NCBI RefSeq assembly: GCF_963576545.1
Contig: NC_083649.1
Location: 8,610,406-8,674,405 of the forward strand
Direction of reading: 5' to 3'
Origin: Limanda limanda
Lineage: Eukaryota > Chordata > Actinopteri > Pleuronectiformes > Pleuronectidae
Length of the DNA stretch: 64,000 bases
Below, in pieces: positions 1 through 12,828 of the stretch. How positions within the stretch are numbered: position 1 is the first letter of the stretch; the number at the start of each line of letters is the position of its first letter. Made by a program: the position numbers and the translations under genes. The notes beneath the pieces were generated by a model. It worked only from the letters and a program-made list of their open reading frames with translations. It ran no database searches and had not been told where the DNA came from.

Positions 1-1130
1 AAAATATAAAATAATAAAAAGACAGAAAGAGCTTTGATTTTTGTCTGATAAAACAGTTGTGACATAAATAATAGATTATTTTTTAAGTTCAGTTTAAAAT
101 GACGGCCACAACATGAAGGGATCACATGAGACTGGATGTAAAACAGGTTGTTTATAATGATCCTTTATTGTTTAAATGTGCATCATGACATCGCATGAAA
201 CCACAGGCTTGTGTATCATTATCTGACCAACCTTTCTGTGTGTGTGTGTAAAGCTGGTTCTACAGTGCAGGTCTGTGTAATTTGAACCAACAGGTCACCT
301 CTACAGTCCCTCAGCTTCACTTTATAGTTTGCTGATCAAACACAAGTGCTACTTTTTGTGTGAAGACAAAACAACTCTAATCCTCTGAAGCCTCTTGACC
401 GTGTGCGTCACTCAGACCACACACAGGAACAGTGTCCACATGAAACACCGTCCACGACAAGCAAATAACATTAACTACTTCCTTTGAGCTTCAAATGTCA
501 AAGGGCACGATTAGAGTTTGAACAGCGCACTGTATCCACTTGGTCTTCCTCAACACTTGATCTATTTCAGTTTCCAGTGTCACTACAAGACAGTTGCCAC
601 ATGCACAGCACACTCGGTAAATATACAACAGCTCCATTTATAAACACTGACGCTCGGCACAGCAGCAATGAACGTGCTGCTGCGTCGCCTCTGCTGTCTC
701 CCCATGTTTTCCACAGATTATTAACATGCACCGCTTGTCTTCAGCTATTCTGGGATCCAGCAGCAGACTTTGAGCTCAGACTGCGGCGCAAAGGTTGGTG
801 CTGGGAGCCGCCGTTGCATCATAACCCCAGACTGAGAGGACGATTCAGTGGGGTTCTCTCACAGGAGGTGTGAGCAACTATGTCCCCGCTGGAACCACAG
901 TGTCTGTCTTCTGGTTCCCTTGTGTCCATCTGTCCCTGACTCAAACTGATCAGGGCCTGGACCACGGGATGTCTTGCTTTGAAAGGAGGAGTTAACCTGT
1001 GAAATAAAAGTGTTGTTGTATCCTGCCATTAAAAAAAAAGCACATTCTATTGGTATCAGTGCTCTAGGAATGTGTTATAAACAGAGCTGTATATTTCCTG
1101 AGTTTGGTCAAAGTACAACAACAGGGCACA

Positions 1131-1132
1131 GT

Positions 1133-1173
<41 letters not shown>

Positions 1174-1180
1174 TGTGTGT
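1131..1180. repeat. (TG)n microsatellite
   Basis: About 50 bp of TG dinucleotides with a few TTT interruptions. It accounts for the Val/Cys-rich open frames that cross it. Confidence 0.95.
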
Positions 1181-1328
1181 ACTGCTCTTTGCTTCAACTA
1201 CCTGCAGGAACAGTCTTATCAATATATGTTAGCTTTCATCAAGACAAGCTTTCATCTGATGTGATAAAAATGACAGAAACATTCCTTGGAGGAAACAGGT
1301 TTTTAACGTGTATTTGGACTTTTTAGTT

Positions 1329-1450
1329 TGGTCCATGGCTCATCTGGTAACATGAAGGAGGCAGTGTTTATGAACTGTGCTACAGCCAGCAACCAGGGGG
1401 CGATCTAGACGATCAGCTTCACTTTTGGGGAGCTATGATGTCGTCCATCA
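1329..1450. repeat. Dispersed repeat, copy 1
   Basis: The stretch shares an ordered series of words with copies near 2782-2905 and 37998-38340: a 'gtccatg..tcatctg.taacatg.agg' start, a 'cca..agggggcgatc' middle and a 'cttcacttttggggagct...gtccatc' end. The resemblance is direct and visible. The family looks like a common teleost interspersed element, but I cannot name it. Confidence 0.7.
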
Positions 1451-2513
1451 TGCTAACGCAGCGTTCACACTAGTAAGGACCGAACAACTTGTTGTCTTTT
1501 GTCATTTCGTTGACACGCTAACAAATTAGGTCTGAGATTGCTAGAAATTCCACGCTGCATTTTCACCACCAATCTGAGTTTTTTCTCTCAAAGATGAATG
1601 TACTATTTTTCACATTTCTAATATATCATCATCTATTAACAACCCACTGACGAATATCATTAGTCCAACTGGTGGGGGCCATAGACAGCAACAGGTAAAT
1701 CACCCCAGATTCAACTGTACTCTGGATTTAAAGCACTCTGTCTTGTCACTGACTTGAACCATTCTTTTCTATGACTTAACCTCTGGGCACAATGTTACCA
1801 AACCTCAAAGAGCTGCCTTTTATTCTTCGGATCAAGCCCATCTCGTTGGTGATAGCCTAAACCCGAGTTAGATTTGGCTCAGGCTTACCAGGGGACACCC
1901 TGAGCTTGAGCTTATCTTCATCCAACTGGGCGCTCCTCTAATCTTCCCACCTGTCTAACTAATTCCGTGGTAAATATACTCAGGGATTTGTCCTGAGAGG
2001 CCTCTGAGGGACCTTTTGCTGGAGACTAAATCTTAGATACCAGTTACCACATTAGCATTTTGAACCGGTGGTTTGTTGAGCTGAGGCGGCACTCGCACAC
2101 TTGTCACAGCTGAAACCCTCCTCCCCTTGGCAGTGAAAGCAATTTGTCATCATCTCACGTTCCTGCCATCTGTCTGCCACAGACGGGGAATAAAGTGCAT
2201 GTTCGGTGCTTGTATTTTGTATCTACATGCGCCTGCCGCTGGGAGCTGAGATGCCTATCTGTTCTCTCTGTTTACCTGTGAGTTATTCAGCATTTTATGT
2301 CTGCCACTGTTTGTATGAGCACAATATGTCCCCGAGAGGTGCTGAGCAAGTCTAAACCAAACTGGCTTCTTACATCCTATTCCCTGTTCAACCTGTTCCA
2401 CTGACAAGCTCACACACCGACATTAATAAAACCTGTACATAACACAACACTACCCGTAAGGCTGCGTACTGCACATTAACAGTCATATCAGGTCCTGTGT
2501 GTTTGAATTATTT

Positions 2514-2514
<1 letters not shown>

Positions 2515-2584
<70 letters not shown>
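2515..2584. repeat. (CT)n microsatellite
   Basis: About 70 bp of uninterrupted CT dinucleotides. The Ser/Leu repeat open frame across it is an artefact. Confidence 0.97.
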
Positions 2585-2588
<4 letters not shown>

Positions 2589-2781
2589 TTATCTCTACAA
2601 CTGTTTGATGTATTGATACAGATGATGTCTGTAGACAAGATGAATTATATTAACTTGGTTAGGATCAGAACTACTTGCACTCCCATGCTGCCAGTACAAT
2701 TTTTTAAACTGCTGCCATAGACACTGTATGACATCTTACAACATTGATTGAATCAATTTTTCAAATAACAAGTTAAAACCA

Positions 2782-2905
2782 TGTTTGGTCCATGTTCCAT
2801 CTGCTAACATGGAGGTGGCAGGATATATGAGCCATCAGGAGGCAATCAAGATGTTTTGGCTTCACTTTTGGGCAGTCCTCCATTTTTATTTACAGTCTAT
2901 GCTTG
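2782..2905. repeat. Dispersed repeat, copy 2
   Basis: Same family and orientation as the copy at 1329-1450: 'ggtccatg', 'ctgctaacatggagg', 'aggaggcaatcaagatgttttg', 'cttcacttttggg'. It ends near 'tttacagtctatg', which matches the inverted terminal word 'catagactgt' of the copy near 38.0 kb. Confidence 0.72.
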
Positions 2906-4323
2906 ATTCAAGGACGCTGTAATTAGGGAGGTTCAGCACTCCCCTGCTGGTGAGGGTATGTAACTGCAAGGTAGAAAAGTCTACTGAACAATATATTTCA
3001 TTTCATTTTCATAAGTTCAATGTAGTTTCTGATGCAGAATGTGACGTATATAATGTTAGGCATTAATTCTAATGAAGATTAAACCTGTAAAATGTTGTTG
3101 GCTTTTCATATAAATACAAAATCTATAAATGTTCCGCTGCTTAACTGTATTTAATATGATGTTATTTTCTCTGATCAAACTCAACTTGGCTTTCAGTGTC
3201 CTCAGCTTCCAATACTGGAGAACTCCGAATACTCTAGAAACGTATACATACATTTAGACTGCTGTGCTTTGTATGTATATCAAGGGCGGATAACCATTAA
3301 CGAATCCAGCACCATATACTTCTGCCTTTCTGCAGAAACTAACAAAGGATTTTATAAGAAGACGTACATGACATAAGGAGGGCATTAAACCTGTAAAATG
3401 ATGTGACAAAAGACAAAAAAACACAGTAAAAGAAAACTCGAGCAGTCACTGTGACACATCACATGTTTGGAATAACCTCCGTCATCCTACCTTCCTGAGC
3501 TACGCCTGTCATAATCATGTCACGTGTCTATTCTTGTGATTCTCCCTGAACCTTGTTGGCTCCAGCAGTAACAGTTAGACATTGCTGGCACAAACCCGTC
3601 TGCACACAAACAGACACACACACAGAAGTACACAGTCGGGGCCTTGCTCCACCAGGGTGTGAACGCACAGCTGTGTTTTTGGAGCAAGCCACAGGGAGTG
3701 CCAACCTCCAAGTACCTGAGTCAGCCTCCGCTTCCCTGTACGCCTTCCCTTCATTACCTCTTCCTCTTTCCATTCCTCCCTCTCTCATGGTGACTAGGCA
3801 GGTATAAAGTGGAGGCCGAGGCGAGGTTAACAGCAGTGCACAACTGGCATTATGGCTGCCGTGTGGATGTCAGGCAGTTATTAAGGCACAAAATAGCTGT
3901 GATTAGATGAGCACTCTCTATGTGGAGCTCAAAACAATAACACTGTGAGGCAGCTACAGTTGTCGCCGGTTCCACTCCCATGATTCCCAGAATATTGTGA
4001 TACAACAGAGAAGTAGATTCTTCGTTCAATGAGCATGTGTCCCTCTACCGAGCACATAATAGGATTACCTGGTATTTTTGAAACACTCTGTCGTCAAGCA
4101 GACATTGTTTTTCAGGTGGTCACTGGATTGGTGTTTGTTCCAGCATGTTGCCTTGAGTCATAATGGGCGAGCGCCACGTTTTTGTTGTTGTTCTCAGGTT
4201 TCGTGTATTTTGTGGACAGGACATGGCAGGTTCGTCAACATCGACTGCAGGACATGAAAAGAAACAAAGACAAGAACATAATCTGCCACGGACTAGAGGG
4301 CAAATCTAGTATGTCAACACAAA

Positions 4324-4324
<1 letters not shown>

Positions 4325-4370
<46 letters not shown>

Positions 4371-4376
4371 CACACA
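4325..4376. repeat. (CA)n microsatellite
   Basis: About 52 bp of CA dinucleotides with one CAAA interruption, directly before the telomere-like tract. Confidence 0.95.
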
Positions 4377-4397
4377 AGGAGGACATTAAAGTGACTT

Positions 4398-4612
4398 ACC
4401 TTAAAACGTAACCTAAGCCCAACCCTCAACCTAACTTAACCTAACCAAACTAAACCTGACTTAACCTAAACCCAGCCATAACCTTAACCTTAACCATAAC
4501 TTTAATCTTAACCATGACCTATAATTAACCCTAACCCTAACCCTAAACTTAAATCTAAACCTAACCTAGCCTAACTTAACTTTGACCTTGACCTTGACCT
4601 AAACCTTCCCTT
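4398..4612. repeat. Degenerate telomere-like (TAACC/TAACCC) tract
   Basis: More than 200 bp is built of short variants such as CTAACC, CTTAACC, CATAACC and CTTGACC. Three exact TAACCC units (the vertebrate telomere repeat, C-strand) lie at 4526-4543. A CA microsatellite sits on the left and a 'ggtccccacaa' type segment on the right. This is an interstitial repeat, not a chromosome end, because ordinary DNA continues on both sides. Confidence 0.85.
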
Positions 4613-6659
4613 AATACATGATTTAATCTTAATATTTAATAATTAACTTTATAGGGACTTGCTTTTTCTCCACATAAAGAAGACAAGTCTTCATAATGGA
4701 ACAGTGTAAAACAGATTTAGGTCCCCACAACATGAGTAATACCTGGACCCCACACACACTGACTCAGAATCAGTCATGCACAACAACATGTTATGTTATT
4801 TTAGGGAGCAGCTGTCGACATACAGTGCTCTTAATCTTTTAATTTATTTTTTCCTCTGCCTCAAACATCCCTCTGTCTATATTCTGGTTGCTACGAGATG
4901 AAACAGCAGGGACACAAAAAGAAGGTTCAACACATACAAGCAGTAATGTTGTGTTAAATCTCTTTGAGCAAGACAGTTTGTTGTCTTTCGGGTGTGGTCG
5001 CACATGTGTTCCCTCTGCTGTTGGCGCCTCACTTCCTGCTGTGGTTTGCATCAGCTGCAAAGCACTGGCTTAGGGTCAAGAGAGGATGTGTCTGTTTGTA
5101 TACCAACACAATCAAGCACACAAACACGCAAACTTGATTAGGCACCAATGACCAAAAAGTATGTGAGTGATTTTTTTACCTAATGAAATTACTCCAAGAG
5201 AAGGAGAACTCAAATTAAGTGATTGCTTCCTCGTGATATGAGAGAGAAACAAGAGCAGGAAATGATCGGAGCAGTCGAGCTTGATCACTGAAAGAGAAAC
5301 TGGGAAATTACCTAACAATGTGGTTTTAATGCACTCACATAAAATCTTAAATACAACACAGAGTTTATTCAATATTGGTTTAATTCAAATTGATCAAATA
5401 AACAAAATCATTTTATTTTTACGAACTACATTTATTTGATTTGATATAAATAAACTCTAAGGTTCACAGAGTATTATTTTATGGAATGTCTTATTGAGGT
5501 ATTATCTTTCACCGCTCCAGTGAAACTACATCGCTGTCGTGCACTTATTTTGGGTGCTCTCTAATATTGACAACTTTTTTAATAATATCCAATCAAGTGG
5601 TAAGTTTTAATCAGTTGATGATTTTAGCTGGCAAACCATTCCAGTAATGAATGTGCCAAATCTGTGTCCTAATTCTGCGGAGAAGATAATATAATATAAG
5701 CTGCCATATTTTTACTCATAATAACCATCTCTAAATTTATGAGCGGCTCCAAATCCTCAGTCCTCCTCTCAGTGGAAGACAATGGACTGTGAGACAATGG
5801 CTTTGGCCTGAGTGAGGACATAGATGGTCAAACTGGGAAGCCCCTAAAATCCTAAAAGATTATGTTTACCCAAATAAAAATAAACATTTTGTGCCTTGCT
5901 GTGCTAAAAAGAGATATTTTCAGTTGGTTGCAATCTGTACCCTCACCACTAGAGGCCACTAAATCCTCCACACTGGTCCTTATAAGAGAAGGGCCACAGC
6001 AGATCAATATATTAGAAACTTCTGCATCCTGATGGGACAGAACTCTTCCAGGACGACTCCGTGGGATCGCCAGCTGGTTTGACCCAAATGAAAATGATGT
6101 GAAACATTTACTGTGGCCTTGGATCTCAACCAGTTCTCTCAAACATTATTAAAACAAACAAATGAAGGAATGCTTATGTGTATTTTTTGCTTTATTTTCA
6201 CTTGTCTGGTTGTCAAATCTGTTTTGGGGTGCATTTTTGCTATTTGTTATGTGGCCTTACTTCAACAATAGAACTCACTTTCTTTGTTGTTTTTTTCAGA
6301 CTAACCACAAAACTTTATCAAAAAAAACCCTTCATATCTGCAAACACTGATACAATACATTTTCAGCAACCGCAACCGCTAACCGTACTGGCAACAAATT
6401 ATCACACAGTTTGCACATATAGGTCATATTAACACATAGAAAACACAAAAACACGATATTCATTCCCGAAACACCCACACTGTGTCAGATAACTGACACA
6501 TCAGCACAAACACAAAGACTGGAGGAAGACCATGATCCATGATAGACAACCACGAGAGAACGATGACACACCTGATTTCACAAGAACTCAACATTTGTTG
6601 CGTAGCTTACGAGCATTTGCAACACTTTGTCTGCTCAGAACACTAAGCCATGCAAAAAC

Positions 6660-6668
6660 ACATACACA

Positions 6669-6724
<56 letters not shown>

Positions 6725-6820
6725 TTTCATTGACTTATGCTATCTAAAATGTCATTTTAGATAGCTGGTTCTTATCACACTATTTGTTCAAGTGTTCACA
6801 CACACACACACACACACACA
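6660..6820. repeat. Pair of (CA)n microsatellites flanking a palindrome
   Basis: CA arrays at about 6660-6723 and 6799-6820 flank a perfect inverted repeat (6739-6765): 13-bp arms GCTATCTAAAATG and its complement separated by one T. Confidence 0.95.
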
Positions 6821-8079
6821 TACACAAACACAATAATTCAGTAGCAATAGACCTGACTCTCTCTCAGACAAATGTCCATTTACTGAGCATCCAAACACAC
6901 ACGTGAACAATTTCAACAAATATCTTTTCTGACACAACCAATTGTAAATAAAACTTTTTTACAGAAAACAATGGAGACAGTGTCAAAGTCGAGCTCTTGA
7001 TAAAGGCTTGACCGTTGGATCTCTTCTCTAATTTTCATGACCCTGCTGTAATGTGCTATCTGTTTTTTACTGTCAGTGTTTCAGACAATTTCATATTGTT
7101 GTTTTTGTTGTTGTCTTTATTAGCTGATTTGTTTTTCCCGTTGTAAGACATTAAACGACTACAGAACTGAGACCTGGACATTTTCCATTTGACATTTGTA
7201 CTTTTCTGCAACGTCTAATGAGAAGAACAATTACAGTGGTGCTTCACATAATATGAGTCACACTTTTTAATTGGTTGTGACTATGACAGCTAATTGCATT
7301 GGCTTCCGTTGTCCTCTGCAACAGCATCACCCAGTGGTGGAGCAGGTTTTTTCTAACAAGATGCAGAAATGCAGAAACATCTATAATTCACAGTCGTTCG
7401 GGGCAGCTCCGATTTTATAATCCACCAAACTAGGTTCCTTTTGCACGTCTCTCGCTGTCAAATAAAAAAAATGATGTTTTCTCTGCAAAGCCAAACAGAG
7501 TGATGCTGCAGGCCTGAGTGGACCAGCCCTCACACGATTGGTGCAGAGGTGGGCTGGTACAGAGAAACGGCAGCCGATTGGTCCCTCAGACACACACACA
7601 CACACAAACACACACTCACATTAATGCACACACAGACACAATGCCTGAAGTGCCTGTGAGTGCATTTGTGAGTGTGCAATATGCAGCAGAGTCAGAGTAG
7701 ACTAGTGCCGGGGGCATCGACTGAGTCACACACTGAGCTGTGCACCGTTTCAAGCTCTAAAGTCGTATTTACTTATTTCAACTCAAATATAGAAGATTTA
7801 TGTTTGAGACGGTATATAGAAACAAGCTATCAGGAGTATTATGTCATAAAAGTGCAGTTCCTTAAACACCACGTCAAAGAAATTCATGTATGATGTCAAA
7901 TCAAAAACAAAATTACAAGAAAGGATAAAAATAATAAGAAAAAACTTGTGGACACTGTTTCCTATAGAGCATGATATTGTAAGGTTTAAGGTAAGTGAAT
8001 TTGCTTTGACAAACTGTCTAAACGTGAATGAAGCAAATCCATACTGTACACCTTAAATACATAAACATAAGTATCAGAG

Positions 8080-8420
8080 ATGTTCTGAATGTGCTGCATC
8101 GATTAACACTCACACGCCTCCCATCAAAAAGATTCTAGGCTTGAACCTGACGGCCAGGTCTGTCTGTGTGGAAGTTGCATGTTGTCTCTATGTCTGTGTG
8201 GGTTTTCTACTCCGGTTTCCTCCCACAGCAAACAGAAGCGGTTTAGGATGAGTGGAAACCTTGAATAGAGAGTAGGTGTGAGTGTAAGTTTGAATGGTTT
8301 CTTTGTCTCTGAATGTTGGGCCTGTGGTGGACTGACGATCTGTCCCAGGGTGTAACTCACCTCTCACCCTCATGGCCCTCAGAGGATAAAAGCTATACAG
8401 TAGGTCTTGGATGGATGGGA
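8080..8420. repeat. L2-like dispersed repeat (LINE 3' region type)
   Basis: The segment contains landmarks of a very common fish repeat: 'aagattctaggcttgaacc', 'tctgtgtggaagttgcatgt', 'actccggtttcctcccaca', 'ggtgtgagtgtaagtttgaatgg', 'ggcctgtggtggactg' and 'tgtcccagggtgta'. I recognise this as the teleost L2/LINE-derived interspersed family from general knowledge; subfamily assignment needs a repeat library. Confidence 0.7.
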
Positions 8421-9479
8421 ATTAATTTCCTTGAATTGTTGACCAGTCTAATGGGCTTCTTGCTGGGGGAGGATGGGTTAACTGCAGCATGAACGATAGT
8501 AAAATGGTTAATATTTAGATAAAGGTATTTTTTGTGGAAAATCTTTTTTCCAGGTGATTAAAAGTCTGTTAGCTCAAACTACAGTGGGTGTATTGACACA
8601 AAATTTTCTCTTACTGTCTTCTGAAATATTTAGAAAATTTGTTCTCAAGATGCTTTGTTGGCATTTGATAAAATCAGTTGGGGAATATTTTATTTTTATA
8701 TATTTATTAAGAATGTTTTACATGTTTTGTATCACTCATTTGTCAAGATATTACACTCTTCTTATCAGTGGGGTTATTCTCATTAATGACAGGTCCTCTA
8801 TTCATAAAATACAAAATTGATTCCACACAAATATGTTGAAAAATATATAGAAGACGCAGAAAGGGGGAATATATCCAACAGTTATAATGTTTGGTGTTAA
8901 CCATGATTGAAAAACAGATTTTATTTTGAGTTTAACCTCAATCTATGTCCCCCTAAAAACGTGATTTCAATAAATTCAGTGCTGAAAATCATAATTATTC
9001 AACAACAAACTTTATGAAAAGCCAAGTTGTTTTCTACTTCCCTGGATTCTTAATGAAACTAGAATTGTGTCAGAAACATGGCAGAGCTCCAGCACTGATA
9101 ACGTGGAATGTCGAGAGACACAAAAAAAGGCTGCATTTCTTGGCACAAAGCCAACAAAAGTAAACCACTAACATGGCATATTCACAGTCTGATGTACTTG
9201 TAAGGTATAATAGGACACACATAGGGATGACATAATAGGAAATCAGCTGAAATGGAAACTTCTGGTGTGAGATATTCTGCAAAGTATATCAGGTCAATCC
9301 TATGTCATAGATAGTTAAAGACTAAAGATGATGACTGTGACAGTTACAGTGTCAGGTAGTGTAATATCCTACCCAATGCAAATAGTTAAATTCCTTAAGG
9401 CTACCACCTCATCTAATGTAACATGATTATTTTAATTGTTCTCATTTAACAAACTGAAAAAGCAGCAGCGTTCTTTGTT

Positions 9480-9790
9480 CATGGGAGGTTATGTTTCCAC
9501 CCCTGTTTGCTTGATTGTCAGTAAGATTGTGCAGAAACTACTCGACAGATTTTCAAAAAAAAGGAGCATATCCACAATGTTTCTTATCTCTTTCTTTAAC
9601 GTTGCGAAATAGGGCTTTTATATTTTTACATTTGACCAATTTTGATGATAAATTACATTTAGGAGACTGATATCTATTGGTGCCGTTTGATTGAATTTGA
9701 AGGGCCTGTTTGGTGGAGGGATGTGCTCTACTAGGTGCTTTTGTTTTGTTCTGGACCTTCTCTCAAAAGGCTTAAGAGACCTCCAAAGCA
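9480..9790 (-). repeat. SINE/LINE-like dispersed relic
   Basis: 'ggaggttatgtttccacccc', 'tttgcttgattgtcag' and 'gcagaaactactcgacagattt' match, in opposite orientation, the family seen near 23.93-24.21 kb and 26.5-26.67 kb. It is a diverged copy; the ends are approximate. Confidence 0.6.
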
Positions 9791-11277
9791 TTTTAAGTTA
9801 AAATAAGTTTGATCAGAAGTTTATATACTGACCCATCAGTGTAATAATGAAAGGCTTTTTACTTTTATCTTTCTCTTAAACCCAACACTGAACCTGAGGC
9901 TGAGTGTTCTCTCCACAGTATGGCTGCAGGTGCAGGGATGCGGCCTCTAGGTGTCAGCCTGAGACCGCAGATGAATGCAGTATGTACAGTGGACACCAGG
10001 TGGCCGGGATTAACAGTGGCTGTGTAGCTAAAGCTGCTAAACTGTATGCGCACTTGTGGCCTGTGCAGGCCCACACAGACACTGATCAACAGCTGAGAGC
10101 AGCCAAGAGGCGCTGCAACTGTTTCTGCATAGTTTCCCCCATCCTGCCTCTCTGCAGCCCGACCCACTGCAGTGTGGACGGGACGAGCTGTGGACCAACA
10201 CACTGTGGATGTGTGCAAACAGTCACCGGTTCGACTGCTCTCCTTCAGTGTGCTGGGAGTGGACGGAGGCCGGGTGGTACACAGGGAACAGTGGGGACGG
10301 GATAATCAGAAGTGACAGCAGCTTGCAGCTGTCACATGTTTTGGCAACTGTGTGTTTGCCTCACGTTGGTAATCCTCCTCACAGCCTTTCTGCGTTTCAG
10401 GAACAGGAACAGATCTAAACAACACATCGGTGATATGAACCAAAGGTTGAGGGGGTTTCCTGTGTTTTCTCCATAGCTGTAATTATGCTCTGGATTTAAG
10501 TCTAACAGGAACGTACGTCAGTGTGAGGACTGATCGGGTGTAGCAGGGGGGCTACGTCACCTTCATGGACTCGCTGGGCTGTATCCGAGCAGTGCAGAGG
10601 TCAGCTGTCCCCTGTCCCCTGTCCCCTGTCTCCACACCGGGACCGAGTCAGGAGACTGAGCTGAGGAGACACATCCTGTAATTCACACCGTGGATCAGAC
10701 ACATGCCTCCGCTGCTCTGCTCATTTCTATGAATACTTGGTACAGGCCCAGAGTAGGTGACCCCCAGAAACTGAATGGGCTCTCTCCCATATACATGTAC
10801 AGTATGTCGGTGTGTGCCTTTCAGCTGAGCTGTAGTGGTTTGTACACACCAGCCATTTTCTTATATCACAGGGTTTTTCAAAGCACATAATCCTTCTTAT
10901 ATAAATGGTCTTTTTTATTTATTTATTTCCCCCTACCCTGAATGGGACCTAGAGTGTACGTGAGAGATGAAGCAGCTGTATCTAAATAGAACGGGGAGAG
11001 TCAGTGATGCATGCTGGCAGGCAGCGCTGACAACAGCGCCACAACTTGTAGTGTACCTCCAGCGGAGCGTCTACATACAGCCCCCTTTGCATATAGCCAC
11101 ATCAGAGATGGAAGCACAGGATACATAAACAGTTGTGGTGATGACTCATACCTCAAACGAGCATCAGAATACACACAACCATTTCATCTTAAAACAAGCA
11201 AACCTGCAGGATAAACTGTGCAGAACATTGGTTCTTTTTCCGAGACACTGTACAATACGAGTTATTTAAAAAAAAAG

Positions 11278-11283
11278 TTTATT
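11278..11283 (-). terminator. hmgb1 poly(A) signal
   Basis: AATAAA on the minus strand, about 510 bases beyond the hmgb1 stop codon and the first such hexamer downstream. It defines a probable 3' UTR of about 0.5 kb ending near 11.26 kb. Confidence 0.75.
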
Positions 11284-11795
11284 GACATCAGAAGCAATTT
11301 AATTTCAACAATAAACAAGGCGTTATTTTTCTTATTTTTGCTATTACAGTGGTACATAAAGATCAGTAAAACAACCGTGATACGTCAAATTTGATAACGT
11401 CATTTCAAAATGAAAACACACAGGAAAGAGGAAAAAAAGAAAAAAACACTCAGCTCTAACTCAGAATGATTTTTTATGTGCTGTGCACCGCTAGCTAGGG
11501 TAAATACTGTAAGCCCACTCCTTTACACTGTACCAGGCAGGATAGTGGCCCAGGAACTACCACTGGAAAAATAAGACTGGCAGAAAGATACAGACACAAT
11601 ACTTGTGTAGTGTTAACTATACAAAAAGGAGAAAAAAACTGTACAGCATAAAAACAACTGATATACACAGCCTTTTTTGTTGTTTTTTTACCCCTTGGAT
11701 ACTAACGTATTTTCTTTCAGTAAGTGAAGTGTGTACAAGGGGGTTGAATGCTTTATAAACAAGAACATGACCACTATATATATGTCACTCGCAAT

Positions 11796-12828
11796 CTACT
11801 CGTCATCATCATCATCATCGTCTTCATCCTCCTCGTCCTCTTCATCATCGTCATCATCATCATTTTCAACCTTCTTCTCAGCCTTGGCCGGGGCTTTTCC
11901 TGGCGCTGCGCTGCCTGGTTTGCCCTTAGCGCGGTATGCAGCGATATCCTGCGATTTAGAAAAGACAGGATATTGAACAAATGTTGACTCTTAACCATCA
12001 GTGTAATTGAGTCTTGATGAGGAAGAGCAGCTCAACGTGAACTCATCGTTAAAATGTGCCACAATAGGTGAGATGTTTCTTTACCTTCTCATACTTCTCC
12101 TTCAGTTTAGCAGCCTTCTTCTCGTAGGGCTGCTTGTCCTCTGCAGCGGTGCCGTTCCACATCTCACCCAGCCTCTTGGCAACGTCACCAATGGTAAGAC
12201 CAGGGGTCTCACCTTTCACCTTCGGGCGGAAGTCTGCGCAAAAGATGAAGAAGGCAGATCTGGGGGGGAAAAGGAAACAGTTTTCATATTATCCCTTTAC
12301 AACACGAGTAAGATCTTTCTATTTGTTTTAATCTGCAGAGAGACATGCAGTACTTACGGGGGTCTCTTGGGGGCATTGGGGTCCTTGAACCTCTTCTTCT
12401 TTCCTCCCCTGACTGGGACATAGCTCATCATCTCTCTCTCATAACGGGCCTTGTCGCCTCGGGCCAGGTCCTCAAACTTTCCCTTCTCCTTGGCAGACAT
12501 TGTCTGAAAACAGAAAGATTATTAGCAGATTGTGGAATTTGTGGCTACACATTTTTTTGACCGTCAAGATTCCCCCGGGATGGTGCTTCATAATCTTTCT
12601 TATTGTACAATGTGCACATTTAACTGTTATTAAGAGCTTTAAAATGATCCCACGGCCATAATCTGAAATTCCTTTTCTCACCTTCCATCGCTCAGAGCAC
12701 TTCTTGGAGAACTCGGAGAAGTTAACGGAAGCTTCAGGGTGCTTCTTCTTGTGCTCCTCCCGACAGGTCTGCACAAAGTACGCATATGAGGACATCTTCC
12801 CCTTGGGCTTGGTTGGATCCTTCCCCAT
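11796..12828 (-). CDS. hmgb1: High mobility group box 1 protein
   Basis: Non-histone chromatin protein that bends DNA in the nucleus and acts as a danger signal outside cells. Coding exons on the minus strand: 12682-12828, 12358-12503, 12085-12259 and 11796-11948, all GT-AG and closing in frame at 206 residues (human 215). The ATG follows a splice acceptor (exon begins 12844). HMG box A covers about residues 8-78 and box B about 93-161. The redox cysteines corresponding to human C23, C45 and C106 are C22, C44 and C105. The C-terminus (186-206) is 21 consecutive Asp/Glu, shorter than the 30 in human. Exon boundaries match those of mammalian HMGB1. The neighbouring uspl1 supports hmgb1 rather than hmgb2 or hmgb3; which teleost paralogue (a or b) cannot be told. 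Confidence 0.97.

Larger units (their letters stand above)
1..11250. other. Gene-poor flank downstream of hmgb1
   Basis: I recognise no protein gene or RNA gene here. Open frames are short, often lack ATG starts, and many are microsatellite translations (CV, SL or TH runs). The stretch carries TG, CT and CA microsatellites, a degenerate telomere-like tract near 4.4-4.6 kb, two copies of a dispersed repeat (about 1.33 and 2.78 kb), an L2-like repeat near 8.1-8.4 kb and a SINE/LINE-like relic near 9.5 kb, listed separately. In human the next gene on this side of HMGB1 is KATNAL1; I see no exon of it. Confidence 0.6.

Noticed and set aside
484..873. 129-codon plus-strand frame near the window start
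   Set aside because: No match to a known family and no splice or promoter context; likely chance.
4398..4612. Chromosome end
   Set aside because: Telomere units are degenerate and non-repetitive DNA continues on both sides.
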